64,000 nt of DNA from Tetragonia tetragonoides (GCA_038025085.1 CM076152.1:28895501-28959500), one strand, 5' to 3'. Positions 1 to 12,820 are shown, counted from the first letter of the stretch. Numbers and translations are program-made. The notes: generated from the sequence alone by a model not told the origin.

Positions 1-508
1 AACATTAACATCTGCTGCTCAAATTTCGTGCCCCTTTTTCCCAAGGTCAGATCCTTTCAATATTATCTTTGCCCCCGGTTAATCAACGTTCGTGGTCCCG
101 CACTTTGGTAGCAGGTCAGGAGGCTGATTTGGTTGTGGAGTGACATCTGTTTCCTGGGAAATAGAGAGAAATGAGGGCTTTTTGTGGAGGATATGAACAT
201 ACGTGCACAAATGCAACACTATCATGGGAGACATCAAAATCACATGATTAAAATTATTTTTTTTTTGAACTTTTTTTTTTGAAAAATGGACTTTCCCAAA
301 AAAATCCTTGATTATTTGAAAATAACATTTTTTTGGGTGTTTTTCCTCCAAGTGAAAAAGAGATAAATAAATAACCAATTCTCGACATTCTCATTTCCCA
401 TTTTTTTTTTGCTTGCTTTCTCTTTTCTCTTTTTTTTTTTCTTCTTTTTCGTTTTTGCCTTTTCTCACTCTTTTTTTTTTTGATAAATTGGTTGGACCGC
501 ACCCGAAG

Positions 509-953
509 GTTGCCGACGTATCTCCAATGTGTGCAAACATCATTTTCGAAAATATGGGATATTTTGAAAATGTGCATTGGAGAATCAGGTCCACGTAGTT
601 CTTCCTACTGATCGAGATATTTCTTTTTTCCTTCTCTCTTTTTTTTTTGTTTGTTTCGGCCGAGCTCAAAGTGAGCGCCTACGTACCCCGTGCATGTGCA
701 TACATGTGTGCCTAATACATAGTCAAAAGTGATAATTAAGTCCTTACGGGGGATCAGGCCGTTACGTAGTTCTATTACAAGTGCTTAAGAAAAATGTTTA
801 CTTCCTAGATGGGTGACGAAAAGATTTACTTCCTAATTGGTCGAACTCAAACAAGCTGCCTACGTACCCCAAGTACAGGTGAATACATGTGCTTCTAATC
901 AGAGTTGATAAGAGGGCACATTGATTCATGGGGATCAGACCATACGTAGTTCT
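509..953. repeat. Three degenerate TACGTA/ACGTAGTT modules
   Basis: Three modules at about 509-602, 676-773 and 857-953 each open with a GCCTACGTACCCC-like block (the first is divergent, GCCGACGTATCTCC). About 70 bases later each ends with a block resembling GGATCAGACCATACGTAGTTCT. A related fragment lies in the LTR at about 3603-3650. They sit in the internal region of the minus-strand Ogre-like element, beyond gag. I infer that they belong to that element. No coding function is evident in bases 1-1015, which otherwise hold only T-rich and low-complexity sequence. Confidence 0.5.
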
Positions 954-1015
954 GGCTGTTAACTAACACAATTGTTGGTTGTGAAAGAGAAACGGCTCCA
1001 TGCTGCTAAGTTCTA

Positions 1016-2308
1016 TTAGAGCAAATCCACATTCATGAGCTCGCGCACCATTCTTCGGAAGGGCACACATAAGTGCAGGGGGTGAATGATCCTTTGATGG
1101 TATAAGCAATAGCTTCTGTGAGAATCATCGACATGTTGCATGGGGACATTTGGAGGGTCCAATGGCGTGACGAGACCTCTCATTACTAAGTCTTCGAAGA
1201 GTTCTAGAGGGTCTTGACCAAGTGGCGCTAGAAGTCGAGGCAGTGAGCGGAGTTGAGAAGGGTTTTGCACCTTTGCAAAGTAATTATCAAGGGTTAACCC
1301 GTGGTTCAGGATAGACTGGATACTGTGGCGATCATCGTCAGGTATTTCAGAGTAATAAAGTTCATTCATTCCCTTGACAAGTAAGATACGAGTTTTTTCC
1401 TCTGAGGGCTCATAAGTGAGTCTATCAAACTGGATTTTCCATCGGGTCATATAGCCTTAAAACGTCTCATTTGCCTCTTGTTCTATCCCTTGCAGCCTAG
1501 TAAGTTCAGGATCTATCCAATCATGTGCCCAATCCATAAATGCAATGCAAAGATCCACCCATGTGTGTTTCTTTTTCCAGTTGAGTGCATTGAACCATTT
1601 TACCGCTTCTCCGTTTAGACTGTGACCAAACAATTAAACATATATTCGGGTCGTGAAACCCAAAGAGTCCATGCTGTCCCGGTATAGGTTAAGGTGAGTC
1701 ACAGAGAGACCTCCCATTCTAAACTTCTGAAAGTTCAAGAAATTCCCAGGTGGAGTGGTTCCTGGTGCTGGACGTATATCCCACTTTTCAGCATTTTCCG
1801 CATTTTGGGATGATTCTTCCATGTCTAACAATTTCAAGTCTTCGAGAACATGTTTGGCATTTATGCCCTGGGCTTCAGGATCAGATACTGCATCAAGCTC
1901 AATAAAAAAGTCCATCAAGTCATTCACTATACTCTGGTCATTAACCTTTGGGCAACATTGGTGAAAGAATTTTCGGATTAAACCCTCCCAAGATGGAGGT
2001 AAAGGATTAATCTCTTCATAATATCAGGATAAAGCTGTACTCTCCAAATATCGGGGAAATAATTGTATCATCAATAGCAATGGTGGTCTCCGAGGTAAGA
2101 GGGCGTCACAATATGCCTTAAAAAATAAGGTGGAATTGCTTGTTCCATCAAACTTCTGAATGTGAGGAATTTCAAAATCAGCGCAGAGACTGTAGCTTGG
2201 AAAAGATTGGAGCTTTTGAGATCCATTCGGCCCCATCTTAGTCTGTTTCACGTTGTAAGTGAAACATGATAAGTCAGCCATTCCTTTTGTCGACTGAAAT
2301 CTTGACAC
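1016..2308 (-). pseudogene. Decayed gag of an Ogre/Tat-like Ty3/gypsy retrotransposon
   Basis: Capsid-precursor (gag) remnants are spread over three open stretches, 2308-2024, 1927-1634 and 1450-1016, in different frames. The first carries the plant gypsy gag signature IQKFDGTSN followed by AYCDAL and LFPRYLESTALS. The last ends with a Cys/His-rich C-terminal region (YCLYHQ...HPLHLC.PFRRMVRELM), which I recognise as the zinc-knuckle-like end of Ogre/Tat gag. The stretches are separated by frameshifts and stops, so no functional capsid is encoded. The gene lies downstream, on the minus strand, of the primer-binding site and LTR at 3015-6733. Pol would lie beyond base 1. Family assignment rests on motif recognition. 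Confidence 0.75.
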
Positions 2309-3014
2309 AAAGCAGATCCTGACCGATTAAACAATGCCGAGTCAGAATGGCCTTTAGGGGAAAACAATGTATTGACTTGGGGGATTAACATTTTTTGAAA
2401 CAATTTCTTTTTTGAAAAGAGTATGTACATTTTTCTTGAAAAACATTTTTCTTGAAAATAGTGGCTTTTCGGGAAAGTCCGTTGCAATGAATTTTCTCAC
2501 AAAAGAGAGATTTTGTTTTTTGAAAACATTTTTTTGTTTTGACGATATGCATCAGATGCATGAATGCAATAGATGCATAGTGCTAGACTGACTCAAAAAA
2601 TATATACAAGCAACCGATTAAGCATGCGTTGGTCCCAAGTGCTCTTAAAGCTGATCTATAGACGATATTTTCAGATATTTCATTTCACTGAGTTTTGGTG
2701 TACACACACAGGAACTGGCACTCCTTGAACGCAAGTATATGTGGTAGCTTCCTTAATATTTTATTGGTTAGCTAATCTGGCGCTCACTCCATGAACGGGC
2801 GACCAGCCTACAAAAGCAGTAAATTGAGATCGCGTGTGTGTATGGGGACCATTTTTTCAAACAAGCATTCCGAACACACGTAATTTTCGCATATGCACAT
2901 GATATACACAAGATATATACAAAATATAAACAAAAGGCATTTCATAACATCATTCAATTAGCTTTCAAAGGGATACAACGTACTTTCGGATTTAGACCTC
3001 TTAAAAAAATAACT

Positions 3015-3031
3015 CCCCAGTGAAGTCGCCA
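3015..3031 (-). other. Primer-binding site of the Ogre-like element
   Basis: On the minus strand this reads TGGCGACTTCACTGGGG, three bases after the LTR end. Ogre/Tat elements use a tRNA-Arg primer with PBS sequences starting TGGCGAC, so this fits that lineage. The match to a particular tRNA was not computed. Confidence 0.65.
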
Positions 3032-5459
3032 GTTTGTGGGGCCTGATTTTCGGGTTTTCAGTATTGTGACCCGAGAATCGTTGCGTTACGTGCCGAGGGG
3101 CACGTAGCACGGAAATTGACCGATTGAAGAAGTCAATTGTCAAGGAATCATTATAAGGTTCAAGTCGCCACCTTGTTATGAGCCAAACAAGGACGGGTTT
3201 TACAAAACGAAGGGTTTCATAAAAGATTTTAAGGAAAACCATTTAAGAAACCCAAAAAATGACTTCATTGTGATAAGACACGAAAATTCTTTGACTGGTC
3301 CGCGAATGCAAAGATCTTGGTTCGGGGTCTAGGTTAGAAGGTGCGAACGTCATTGGACCCGTCTCCTCCTCCGTACTGAGTACGGGCTCTTTACTAATAC
3401 GTTATATCCCAATTGAAAGCTTTGAATTATATTATGTAATGTCGAGCATGATAAGGAAAAGTACATATATTTACACATTGTCACACAACACACTTGCATG
3501 TAAAAATCGGTTTTGAAACCGGTATATTCGTTTATGTACAACGGGTTTGGATACATATGTATTTCTCTACGTACCAATCATTGTAGGACTTGAATCTACT
3601 CTTGGATCAAAGCCCTAACGTAGTTCTGACCGGGGGATCCGGTCAGTAAGACTCCTTGGGTGCCACTAAGGCGGGTATGGATATTCTTTCCCGTAAAGAG
3701 GGATATGATTGAGAAACTTATAGGATGACTCGCAACTTAGAGTCGAATTGATCCGAGTAACCCCCTACTCTCCTCGAAGAAGTAGGGAAAAGCTCAAATG
3801 GGATGATTAGCCTGCTCCTTCGAGGCGTTCAACCCAACAATATTTGGTAATATACGAGGATCAACCCAATTCTTAGCTTTGAGTATAAAGATTAGACTTC
3901 TCAAAAATATTCGTTCTTTACTGGGGAATAACATTCATTGGGGTAGATAAATGGATGATTTGTGTAGATTGTGGGTATGTATTGGTGGGTAATGGCTTAA
4001 AAGAGTCTTTCCGATAGGATCCCCCGGGGTGGCCCGAAGCCAAATAAGAGGGGACGATCAATAATTAGCTTCTATTCGATCATAGATATTCCACTGGGGA
4101 AAATGGTTGTAACTGAGAAATGTGGATTCCACTGGGGAATGCGATTTTGTATGAAGTTATTCTAGAAAATCAAATTGAGTGATTCTAAAGCCTAACTTGG
4201 TTCATTTTACATATTATCCACTGTAAAAACTCAAGTGAAAAAAGTTCGTGGTTGATGAGTTATAAGCGAATTACAAGTTTCTGAAACTCAATTGACAGAC
4301 CTTTGGTGTTTGAATTACTGGCAATTAATTAAAAGTGATCTAAGTCTAATATTTACAAGGATTAAAATAGACTTAAAGACGGATATATATACAAATTATC
4401 AACATTTTTACGCGAGTTTAAGTCATTTTACCAAAATAAACAAAAGTTCTGTGCAAAAAACCTAATGTTCTAAACTATTCTAAGTTAACAAATTATTACT
4501 CATACTGACAAACTTGAACTTGGTTTTGATTAATTCATTAAAAATTCATTATAAGTCCAAATTGAGTAATTCAAAACTCTAAATTGGTCCTACTTGAGTC
4601 TAGTATCCAATTATAAATTCATTCTACACTTAGTAATCATAGATTACTGCAGTAATTTAGATTTGTAAACATTGACATTTCTGGACCTTAACTCGGTTAG
4701 TTAATTTTATCATTATTTATACATGATGAAGCTCAATCTTGTTAATACACATTAAACTAGACACACTAAAGAACAAACAAAAAAAATTAAATACTATTCT
4801 AAGTGGTTGCGTTTGGCCGTTTATTAACTAGTACTAAACTTAAATAAACATCTAGCAGTTCAGAATTACTTTTCCATTTGAAAAATCATTTAAAATTCTT
4901 TTCCTAACCGAATTGGGTAAAATCAATGTCTGTGGAAACCTTATTGAATCCTATTTAATGTTCTTAGAAATAGCGTTGGTCACAAAAGTAACCAAACATT
5001 AATTATTTAAAGATCTAGTTACGATGGTCTAAAATTGGCAGTTGAATTTCAAAACACGAATGGGAATTATCTATCCGTTGGATTTTTGTTATTTTTATGT
5101 CTATGGAAAACTATTAAGCTAAGGGTTCATATGGTACTAATTTTATCAAATTCTAACCGTTGGATTTTCCTCAATGTACAAGAAAAGTTACGTCTTCTAA
5201 ATTGTAAAAATCCAAATTATTACAAATTGGAACAACAAAAATTCCGAGGCTTCTATATGCATGAATGGTCAATTCTATCCATTTTTATTGAAGATAAAGA
5301 AAAAAAGTGATGAGGGGGAGAGTAACATTCATTGTTCAAATATTTTTTGATCAAACATCACTGAATCTCACCGGAAAAACACTCAAAGGCTTGATCTATG
5401 TCCTCCATGAGGACGAGTTCGCGTGGGCACTTGAACTCTTACCTAGGAAAATTTAGCCG

Positions 5460-5465
<6 letters not shown>

Positions 5466-5541
<76 letters not shown>
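5466..5541. repeat. (TA)n microsatellite
   Basis: An almost uninterrupted TA dinucleotide run inside the Ogre-like LTR. A separate poly-A run of about 36 bases lies at 5762-5797. Confidence 0.95.
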
Positions 5542-5543
<2 letters not shown>

Positions 5544-5760
5544 TTAGTGAAATAATCACATAAAAAAAAAGTTAGAGTAAATTATGAGTAAATGATAGTA
5601 AAAGATAATCATATAGAAAAAGTAGATCTAGAAAAGAATATGGGTTAGAGAAATAACCACGTAGAAAAAGTAGATCTAGAAATATAAAATTAAAGGAAAG
5701 GGAAAAACATAAGAAAATAAGGTAACAAAAAGAAGAGAACGAAATATAAGAGGGAAAAGG

Positions 5761-5800
<40 letters not shown>

Positions 5801-6082
5801 AATAATAAATACAATAAATAAAACTAAATAAATATGCACAAGAATATATAAACAAAATTAAAAGTTAGGACATTTACCTTAATAGAGTAGGTGATTAATT
5901 AATTAAAACTCACAAGTGTGAAATTAGTTACAAGTACCCCTTACTTGCAACTAATGAGAATAAAAAGAACTTATTTTTTATCTTGATTAATTATACTAGG
6001 TGGAAGAAGAGAGAAGAGAGCTCCAACACTTAGAGATTTTTTGTGAGGGAGAGGGGTCCCTTGCAAGTGAGATGAGAGGGAG

Positions 6083-6090
6083 TATTTATA
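6083..6090 (-). promoter_or_regulatory. Probable LTR TATA box
   Basis: On the minus strand the sequence reads CTATAAATACTCCCTCTC, a classical plant retrotransposon TATA context. Transcription would start near 6055, leaving about 650 bp of U3 and about 3 kb of R-U5. Inferred from sequence only. Confidence 0.5.
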
Positions 6091-6733
6091 GAGAAATGGA
6101 AGGTAAGGGGGTGCTAGGGTTAGTGTAAAAACTCAGAATTTTAAACTAAAAAGATGAATCAAATTAAATAAAAACGTATATACAAATAGGTTTTAATAGG
6201 GGCCAAATAGAGTGTTAGGGGGAAAATTTAGGTATGAACTTATGTGTAAATAAAACACAAATGAGTCTAAAAGAAACTAAGGTGAATTGGCTAGAAAAGG
6301 AAAAAAAGGAAACAATGAAAAAACCAAATGAAAAAGGGAAGAGGTGTAGAAGAGAGAGCATAAGAGAGAGAAAAGATAAGGAAATATAAAAGAAAAAAAA
6401 AATAAAAATAGAAAAGGGGGGAGGGTACTGTTGCTTACGGTTGGGGGTTTTTCAAAATTTTCCTTTTTTTTTTATTTTCCAATTTTGTGGGACCCACCTT
6501 TGGGAGGGTAATCAGAATTTTTTAATAATTTTTTCCTTTGTTCTTTTTTTTGTTTTGTTTTGATAGTAAGGGTTTTTGGCTTGGTTTTCCTAAAGGGTTG
6601 AGTCATATTATGAATCTTAAATGCCCCTTTTAGCCCAAATAGTTTATTTTAATTGAGGTAATTATAGTTAATAATAATATTAACTGTAGTAATTATTTAA
6701 AAAGGTATATGAGTCAAAATTTTGGCGTCTACA

Positions 6734-9435
6734 AAGAAATTGCATGCTTCGAAGTTTTGCCACATTGAGAGATGAGTTCATGATGACTTGCTTTGTGAAG
6801 CTGAGTGAGACTCATCTACAACTGCAAGCTTTTCCTTTAAGTGTGGCCCATATTCAACAAGAGAAGGCCCTGACTCATGAGTATGCAAGGTTAAAAAGAG
6901 CTGAGATTCTTTCCATTACACAAAAAGCCAAGATTACTGACATTGAACTTAATGATGAATCCACTCAATATTTCCATGCCATGATGCGTGAAAAAAAGAC
7001 TTTTTCCAGGATTGGTGCTGTCAAGGATATGAATTGTGTTGTTCAGAACTCTGATGCTGATGTCTGCAGTGCCTTTATTGCATTCTACAAGCAGCTTTTG
7101 GGTACTAACTCCCCTGTCCAGAGCCTTGATACTTCCTTACTTAAGCCTGGGAGTACCCTATCTACTGATATATGTCAGGAACTTATCAGTCTTGTCAGTA
7201 TGGATGAGGTGAAGCAAGCTGCCTTCTCAATTCAGAATAGCAAAGCCCTAGGCCGAGACGGATATTCTACTGGCTTCTTCAAGGCGTCATGGAATATTAT
7301 TGGTGATAATTTTTGTGGTGTGTGATTTCTTCTCAACTGGTAAAATCCTCAAACAGATTAATGCTACTCTAATCTCTCTTATTCCTAAGTGTGTTGTGCC
7401 TGAATCTGTTAGTGACTTTAGGCCCATTTCATGCTGCAATATCTATCCTTTTTAAAATCATTACTAAGATCATCATAGAGAGAATGAAGCATGCCCTTGC
7501 TTGTTTAATTGGCCCTGAAGAGAATGCTTTTGTCAAGGGTAGGAGTATTAATAATAATATCTTCATGGCTCATGAGCTGGTCAAACAGTATGAGAGAAAA
7601 GGTGTATCCCCTCGTGCAATGGTAAAGGTGGATATTAGGAAAGCTTATGAGAGTTTGAAATGGAAATTCCTTGAGCAAGCATTGGCCTATTTTGGCTTTC
7701 CACCTTTGTTTATCAAGTGGATTTCTTTGTGTGTTAGTTCTCCTAGCTTCTCTCTTTGCTTCCAAGGTGAATCTGTGGGATTTTTTGCCGGCAAAAGAGG
7801 GGTGTGTCAAGAGGATCCTATGTCACTTAGCTTGGTTCTTTGTATGGAAGTATTTTCTAAAATGTTGAGGAAAGTAGTGCACATGTCTGAATACAGCCAT
7901 CACCCTAAATGTGTCAGGTTGGGCTTGAATCATCTAGTTTTTGCTAATGATCTATTAGTTTTTTTTTCGTGGGGATGTTCCTTCTATTGAAGCTGTGGTT
8001 CCAACACTTCAAAGGTTTGCTGAAACCTCTGGTCTGCAAACCAACCCTCAGAAAACTTGTATTTTCTTTGGAGGGGTTAGGGAGGATGTCAAACAGGAGA
8101 TTCTTGACAGGACACACTTTGTTGAAGGATTATTTCCCTTTAGGTACCTTGGTGTTTCCCTCACAAATAAGAGACTCTCAGTGGCTGCTTGTCAACCTCT
8201 TATTGACAAGATCTCTAATTAGCTCCGCTTCTTGAGTTATGCAAGGAAGGCACAGTTACTTAACTCTGTTATTTTTTGGCCTTGATTCTTACTGGTGTAA
8301 TACTTTCCTACTGCCAAAGACTGTGATTGAACACATTGAGATAATGTGTAGAAAATACTATTGAGGGCATAAGGGAGGTATAGGGACCTTTATGAGCTGG
8401 CAATGCATTTGTAGACCACTTAGGGAGGGTGGTCTGAATATCAAGGAGATTTTGTCCTGGAACAAAGCTTCACATGTCAAATAGATCAATCATCTTGTTA
8501 GTCAAGGGTCCTCAATATGGAAAACCTGGGTGTTTAGCTATCATCTTCAGCATGAGGACTTCTAGCATGTAAGAACTAAGCAATGTGACAGCTGGTTATG
8601 GAAGAAAATTCTGGCTCTGCGTGATAAATTCTTAGATAAATGTGGTTCTTTGCAAAGGGCAAAAGACCTGCTTCATGCCTGGAATAAGAGCAAATTTGAT
8701 ATGAATTCTGCTTATAAGTTCTTCAAATGTCATGGCAGGATCTGTAAGAACTATAAGACTATCTGGGAAGGTATGTCTATGCCAAGACACTGTGTTATTG
8801 CTTAGCTAGCTATCAGTAATTGTCTTGCCGCTGTTGATAATCTGTGTAAAAGAGGGTGGCATATGGTGAATAAGTGTGCTATTTGCCAACATGATGTTGA
8901 GTTTGTTAAACACCTCATGTTTGAATGTCCTTTTTCGAAGCAAGTGTGGAATGCCATACTAACATGGTTAGGTATTAATAGGAGGCCCATAAGCTTAAGG
9001 CAGGAAATGAAATGGTTCACTAAGTATGTTAAGGGCAAGCAACCAAGGCAGAGGGTGAAAAGAGCAGATCTTGCAGCTACCATATACTTCGTATGGTGCG
9101 AGGGGAATCATAGGATCTTCAGTAGTCAGGCACATACACCTGCGCGCATTATCCATAAAATTCAGTTTTGTGTTTATCTTAGGTACTCTCATATCTGTAA
9201 TCTGGGAAAATTGGTGACATTGTTTGTAGCATGTTGAGGGGATGCTGGGATTTTAGTGCAGTCCTAGCTGCAATGTGTGGATAGGTGTCAGTTGTTGTAT
9301 ATATGGGGTGTCATATAGGAACAACCTAACTTTGCATACTGTACTATGTTACTCCTCTCGAGGGTACCACATTGGTATCCCTTGGATGTTAGAAATGATA
9401 ATACTTACCAATGTCCAAAAAAAAAAAAAAAAAAA
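6734..9435 (+). mobile_element. LINE-1, plus strand, 5' part missing
   Basis: Non-LTR retrotransposon body ending in a poly-A tail at 9417-9435. Its left side abuts the Ogre-like LTR end at 6733. The coding sequence begins abruptly just upstream of the reverse-transcriptase domain, so the Ogre-like element probably inserted into this LINE and moved its 5' half beyond the left edge. The sequence right after the poly-A (TGTATAAAAC) is the TATA region of a U2-derived repeat, so the LINE appears to have inserted there. Confidence 0.8.
6744..9237 (+). pseudogene. LINE-1 ORF2 remnant: reverse transcriptase and zf-RVT
   Basis: Reading across at least four frames, the order is a pre-RT region (STQYFHAMMREKK), an RT core (about 7200-8220) with SKALGRDGYSTGFFKASW, VKGRSINNNIFMAHELVKQYERK, VKVDIRKAYESLKW and the catalytic box as VFANDLLVF (about 7939-7950), then a zinc-binding zf-RVT end at about 8863-8990 (CAICQHDVEFVKHLMFECPFS). 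The catalytic box should be FADD, so the first aspartate of the pair has become Asn. The conserved RQGDP block appears as CQEDP. Several frameshifts and stops break the frame. The enzyme would prime reverse transcription at nicked target DNA. No RNase H domain was recognised. Clearly inactive. Confidence 0.8.
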
Positions 9436-9436
9436 T

Positions 9437-9600
9437 GTATAAAACTAGGGGATCAAACATAAAGTCAATCACACATCCTTGGCTTTTAGGCTAAGATCAA
9501 GTGTATGCAATTGGTTAGCTGTCTCCAATGGATCAACAAAACCCCAAAGGGTGCCTACATACCAATATTAGTAATTTTTTCTTTTTAAATTTACAACAAC
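9437..9600 (+). pseudogene. U2 snRNA-derived repeat, copy 1 (truncated at its TATA box)
   Basis: After the LINE poly-A comes TATAAAAC, and about 35 bases later CATCCTTGGCTTTTAGGCTAAGATCAAGTGTA (9474-9505), which follows the conserved 5' end of U2 snRNA (CCUUUCUUGGCCUUUUGGCUAAGAUCAAGUGUA). After that the match is lost. Downstream sequence (CCAAAGGGTGCCTACAT) resembles that after another U2-like copy at 30.5 kb, so this is a dispersed repeat rather than a single processed pseudogene. The upstream promoter half is missing, probably displaced by LINE-1. From 9600 to 10030 the DNA is AT- and A-rich with no feature seen. Confidence 0.6.
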
Positions 9601-10038
9601 AATAAGATACTATTAAAATATTAATGTATATTTTCGTGTCAAGTTAGAAAAAGTAGAAACGAGTCACCTCCTTATTTTATTTCTTCCTCTCAATTATGAA
9701 TCTTGATTCAACTTAAGCAGGATTCTGCAAATCCCATTTAGATCCCATAATTACATTTAGAAATCGAAAAAAGAAAAGAAGAATAACAATAAAGAAGTTG
9801 TCGATCACAAGAAAAAAAGAAGAAGAAGAAGGAAGAGGCTAGCAAAAGTAGGATAAAAGGAATAACAAAAGAAATAAAGTTATACAAGTGGGAAAAAAAG
9901 AAGGAAACAAATCCCAACTAAGAATTGGAAGAAAATGGGCTAAAGCTAAGTCACGTAAATCCCAAAATACCAATATTTAACTAGGAAAGAGAATCTTGCT
10001 AAAAACGACTTTTGTTAATTCTTGAAACAATGTTTTGG

Positions 10039-12820
10039 ATACCGTTAAGACTAGATGGGGAGCCTTTTGCCCTTTTCCTACTTTGAAACTTATTTGAAGC
10101 AAATTCAAAACAGTAAAACAGGAACTAAAGCAACTGAACATAAATGAGTCCTCTTTTGTGCAGCAGAGAGTTACCACTGGTAGAGATAGTCTTCATGAGG
10201 TACAACAACAGATGCAGGTTCATTATAGTGATGAACTTGCAGTTGAGGAGAAAATCTATAAACTTATTCTTGAGAAGTGGCCAAATGTGGAAGAGAGTAT
10301 TATTAGACAAAAATCCAGAGCTCAGTGGATTTCTGCTGGTGATTCCAACACAAATACTTCTTTGTTGTTATGAAAGCTAGGCAATCTGCAAAAAAGATGT
10401 TTGTTTCGTTTAATCAAAATGGCTCTAGATTGTCCAGACCTGGTGATATTGAGAAGGAAGTGCTCAACTTCTACAGAGGCTTGTTGGGATCTGCTGCCCA
10501 TTCTCTCCCTGCTATTGATAAACTCACTATGAGAAGAGGTCCTACTCTACAACATCAACAACAAATGCAGTTATGCAGACCCATTGCTAGAGAGAAAGTG
10601 TATGCAGGTTTATGCTCTATTGGTGATGACAAGGCCCCAGGTATTGATGGTATGAATGTTGTCTTTTTTAAAAAATCATGGTCTATTATTGGTACTGAGG
10701 TGAGTGATGCAGTTATTGATTTTTTTGAGCATCGTAAGATGTATAAGCCTGTCAACTGCACAAGTATAACTGTCATACCTAAGGTTGTTAATCGTACTTA
10801 TGTTAAGGATTATAGACCTATTTCCTATTGTTTTATGATGTACAAACTTGTGTTAAAGTGCTTACAAGTAGGCTTCAAAAGGTTATAGGCTCCTTAGTTA
10901 GTGAGTCCCAATCTGCTTTCATCCCAGTGAGGCAAATTGGGGACAACATTATCATGGGGCATGAGCTGGTTAAATCTAACACTAGGAAACATATTTCGCC
11001 TAGATGTATGATTAAAGTGAACATACAGAAAGCATATGATTCCCTTGAGTGGCCTTTTCTGAAACAAGTCATGATTGAATTGGGGTTCCCTGCAAAATAC
11101 ATCTCATGGATTATGGAATGTGTCACTTCTATGGGTTTTTCTGTGCTGATTGACGGTTGTCCTACTGCTCCCTTTGAGGTTTCTCGAGGTTTAAGGTAAG
11201 GGAACCCCCTCTCCCCCTTCCTGTTTGTGTTAGCTATGGAGTATTTGAGTAGATGTTTGGATGAGTTGAAGGACTGTCCAAATTTCAACTTTCATCCTAA
11301 GTGTGCTAAACTAGGTATCTCTCACCTAGTGTTTGCGGATGATTTGTTATTGTTTGCCAGGGGAGATCTTATATCTGTTACCATTCTTCATGAAACTTTT
11401 TTCAAATTCTCTTGTGCTTCTGGTTTAACTGCAAATGTAAGTAAAAGCTCTATGTATTTTGGTGGTGTACCCTTGGTTAACAGAGAGAAGATTATTGATA
11501 AATTTGGCTACCAATAAGGAAAACTTCCTTTCAAATACTTGGGAGTTTCTCTTTCCACAAAAAATCTTACAATGAGTCAATGCAAGCCTTTGGTTGATAA
11601 AATTGTGTGTAAAATCACTTCTTGGATTGCAAAGTTTTAATCCTATGCTGGTAGGGGGCAACTTGTGGTGTTCAAGCTTATTGGGCACAACTGTTTATTC
11701 CTCTCAAGAAGGTCGTGCAACTTATAGAATCCTACTGTAGAAGCTATATCTGGTCTGGAGCTAATTCCATCACCAAGAGAGCTCTTGTGTCCTGGGAGAA
11801 GATGTGCACTCCCAAGTCTGTAGGTGGTCTGAATTTACTGAACCTGCATCTATGGAATAAAGCAGTCATCTCAAAGATTTTCTGGGCAGTTGCAAAGAAG
11901 AAGGATAAATTGTGGATCCGTTGAATCCATGTTTATTATGTGAAAAACAGAAATTTGCAGGATATGGACATTCCCCAGCAGTCCAGCTGGATGATGATGA
12001 AAGTGCTGGGGGCGAGAGATTATGTGCAAGAGCTTGATGGCTGGCCTGAATACATGGAAAATAACTCTGCTAGTACTAAAGAGCTCTATAAAGAGTTTCT
12101 AGGACAAATGCAGAAAACAGATTGGAGGCATCTTACTTGCTGCAATTTTGCGTGTTCTAAAGCCAAGTTTATCCTTTGGCTTATGCTATTGAGAAGATTA
12201 AGTACAGCTGATCGTGTGCGTAAGTGGGGCATCAATTGTGATACCATCTTCCCTCTTTGCAAGAGACGGGATGAGAATATTGAGCATCTTTTCTTTGAAT
12301 GTGAGTATGCAACAGAAATTTGGCGAAGATTGCTTTGTTGACTGGGTTTTTGCAGGTTAGTTAGCTTTGATTTCAATTCTGAAAAGCAATGGACTTTACA
12401 AAACAGCAAAGGAAAAAGAGCTCAAGCCATATGTCTGCGTGCTGCTGTTGCTGAGTATGTTTATCAGATCTGGCTAGAGAGGAATGCCAGAGTTTTTCAG
12501 AAGGAAATATCCACCTTGCTAGTTGTGTGTCATCAATTGAATACATAATCCTTGTACGAGCAAACAAGCTACAAAAGGCGAGTAGTTTCCTTAAGGGAAA
12601 GTCTGGTGTTTACATGAGTATATAGTAGTGTAAGTTGTAAGCGCATGATGTAATGAGTAGATCCTCCCTAGGAGGTGCGCCTTTTATGCTTGCTTATGTT
12701 TTCCTGAGTTTGTGTGTAGTTTTTGGAGTTATGGATTGTGTTAATCCATAACCTGTGCTTGTAAACGTTTTATCTGGTGATGAATGAAGATCTAATTAAT
12801 TACCAAAAAAAAAAAAAAAA
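10039..12820 (+). mobile_element. LINE-2, plus strand, 5'-truncated, with TSD
   Basis: A 2.78 kb non-LTR retrotransposon with poly-A at 12805-12820. TGTTTTGG occurs immediately before it (10031-10038) and immediately after the tail (12821-12828), giving an 8-bp target-site duplication. The 5' end lies upstream of the RT domain, and endonuclease sequence is absent, which is ordinary 5' truncation during target-primed reverse transcription. Confidence 0.85.
10144..12341 (+). pseudogene. LINE-2 ORF2 remnant: reverse transcriptase and zf-RVT
   Basis: RT motifs run in order: APGIDGMNVVFFKKSW (about 10637-10684), TVIPKV...DYRPISYC (10770-10830), VRQIGDNIIMGHELVKS, VNIQKAYDSLEWPFLKQ, and an intact catalytic box VFADDLLLFARGD (about 11332-11370). 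Then come SKSSMYFGGV and a C-terminal zf-RVT (CKRRDENIEHLFFECEYATEIWRRLL, ending near 12341). The frame is broken several times: near 10375 and 10830, at 11199-11201 (stop at the RQGNP site, read as LR-stop-GNP), at 11515, and at a stop about 11638. Domain order and sequence are those of plant L1-type LINEs. No endonuclease is present. The product is inactive. Confidence 0.85.

Larger units (their letters stand above)
3035..6733 (-). repeat. Long terminal repeat (5' LTR) of the Ogre-like element, about 3.7 kb
   Basis: The segment has TGT...ACA ends. On the minus strand it starts TGTAGACGCCAAAATTTTG at 6733 and ends CCCCACA at 3035, just before the PBS. It contains a TATA box (6083-6090), a long TA microsatellite and a poly-A run. 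The length is extreme for most plant LTRs but normal for Ogre/Tat. The second LTR and the other half of the TSD lie outside the window, so the outer border at 6733 is inferred from the terminal motif and from LINE coding sequence beginning right after it. No convincing gene is present inside; short AT-rich ORFs are ignored. Confidence 0.7.

Noticed and set aside
5035..5310. A 91-codon frame inside the Ogre-like LTR
   Set aside because: AT-rich, no domain, and lies in the R-U5 part of a non-coding LTR.
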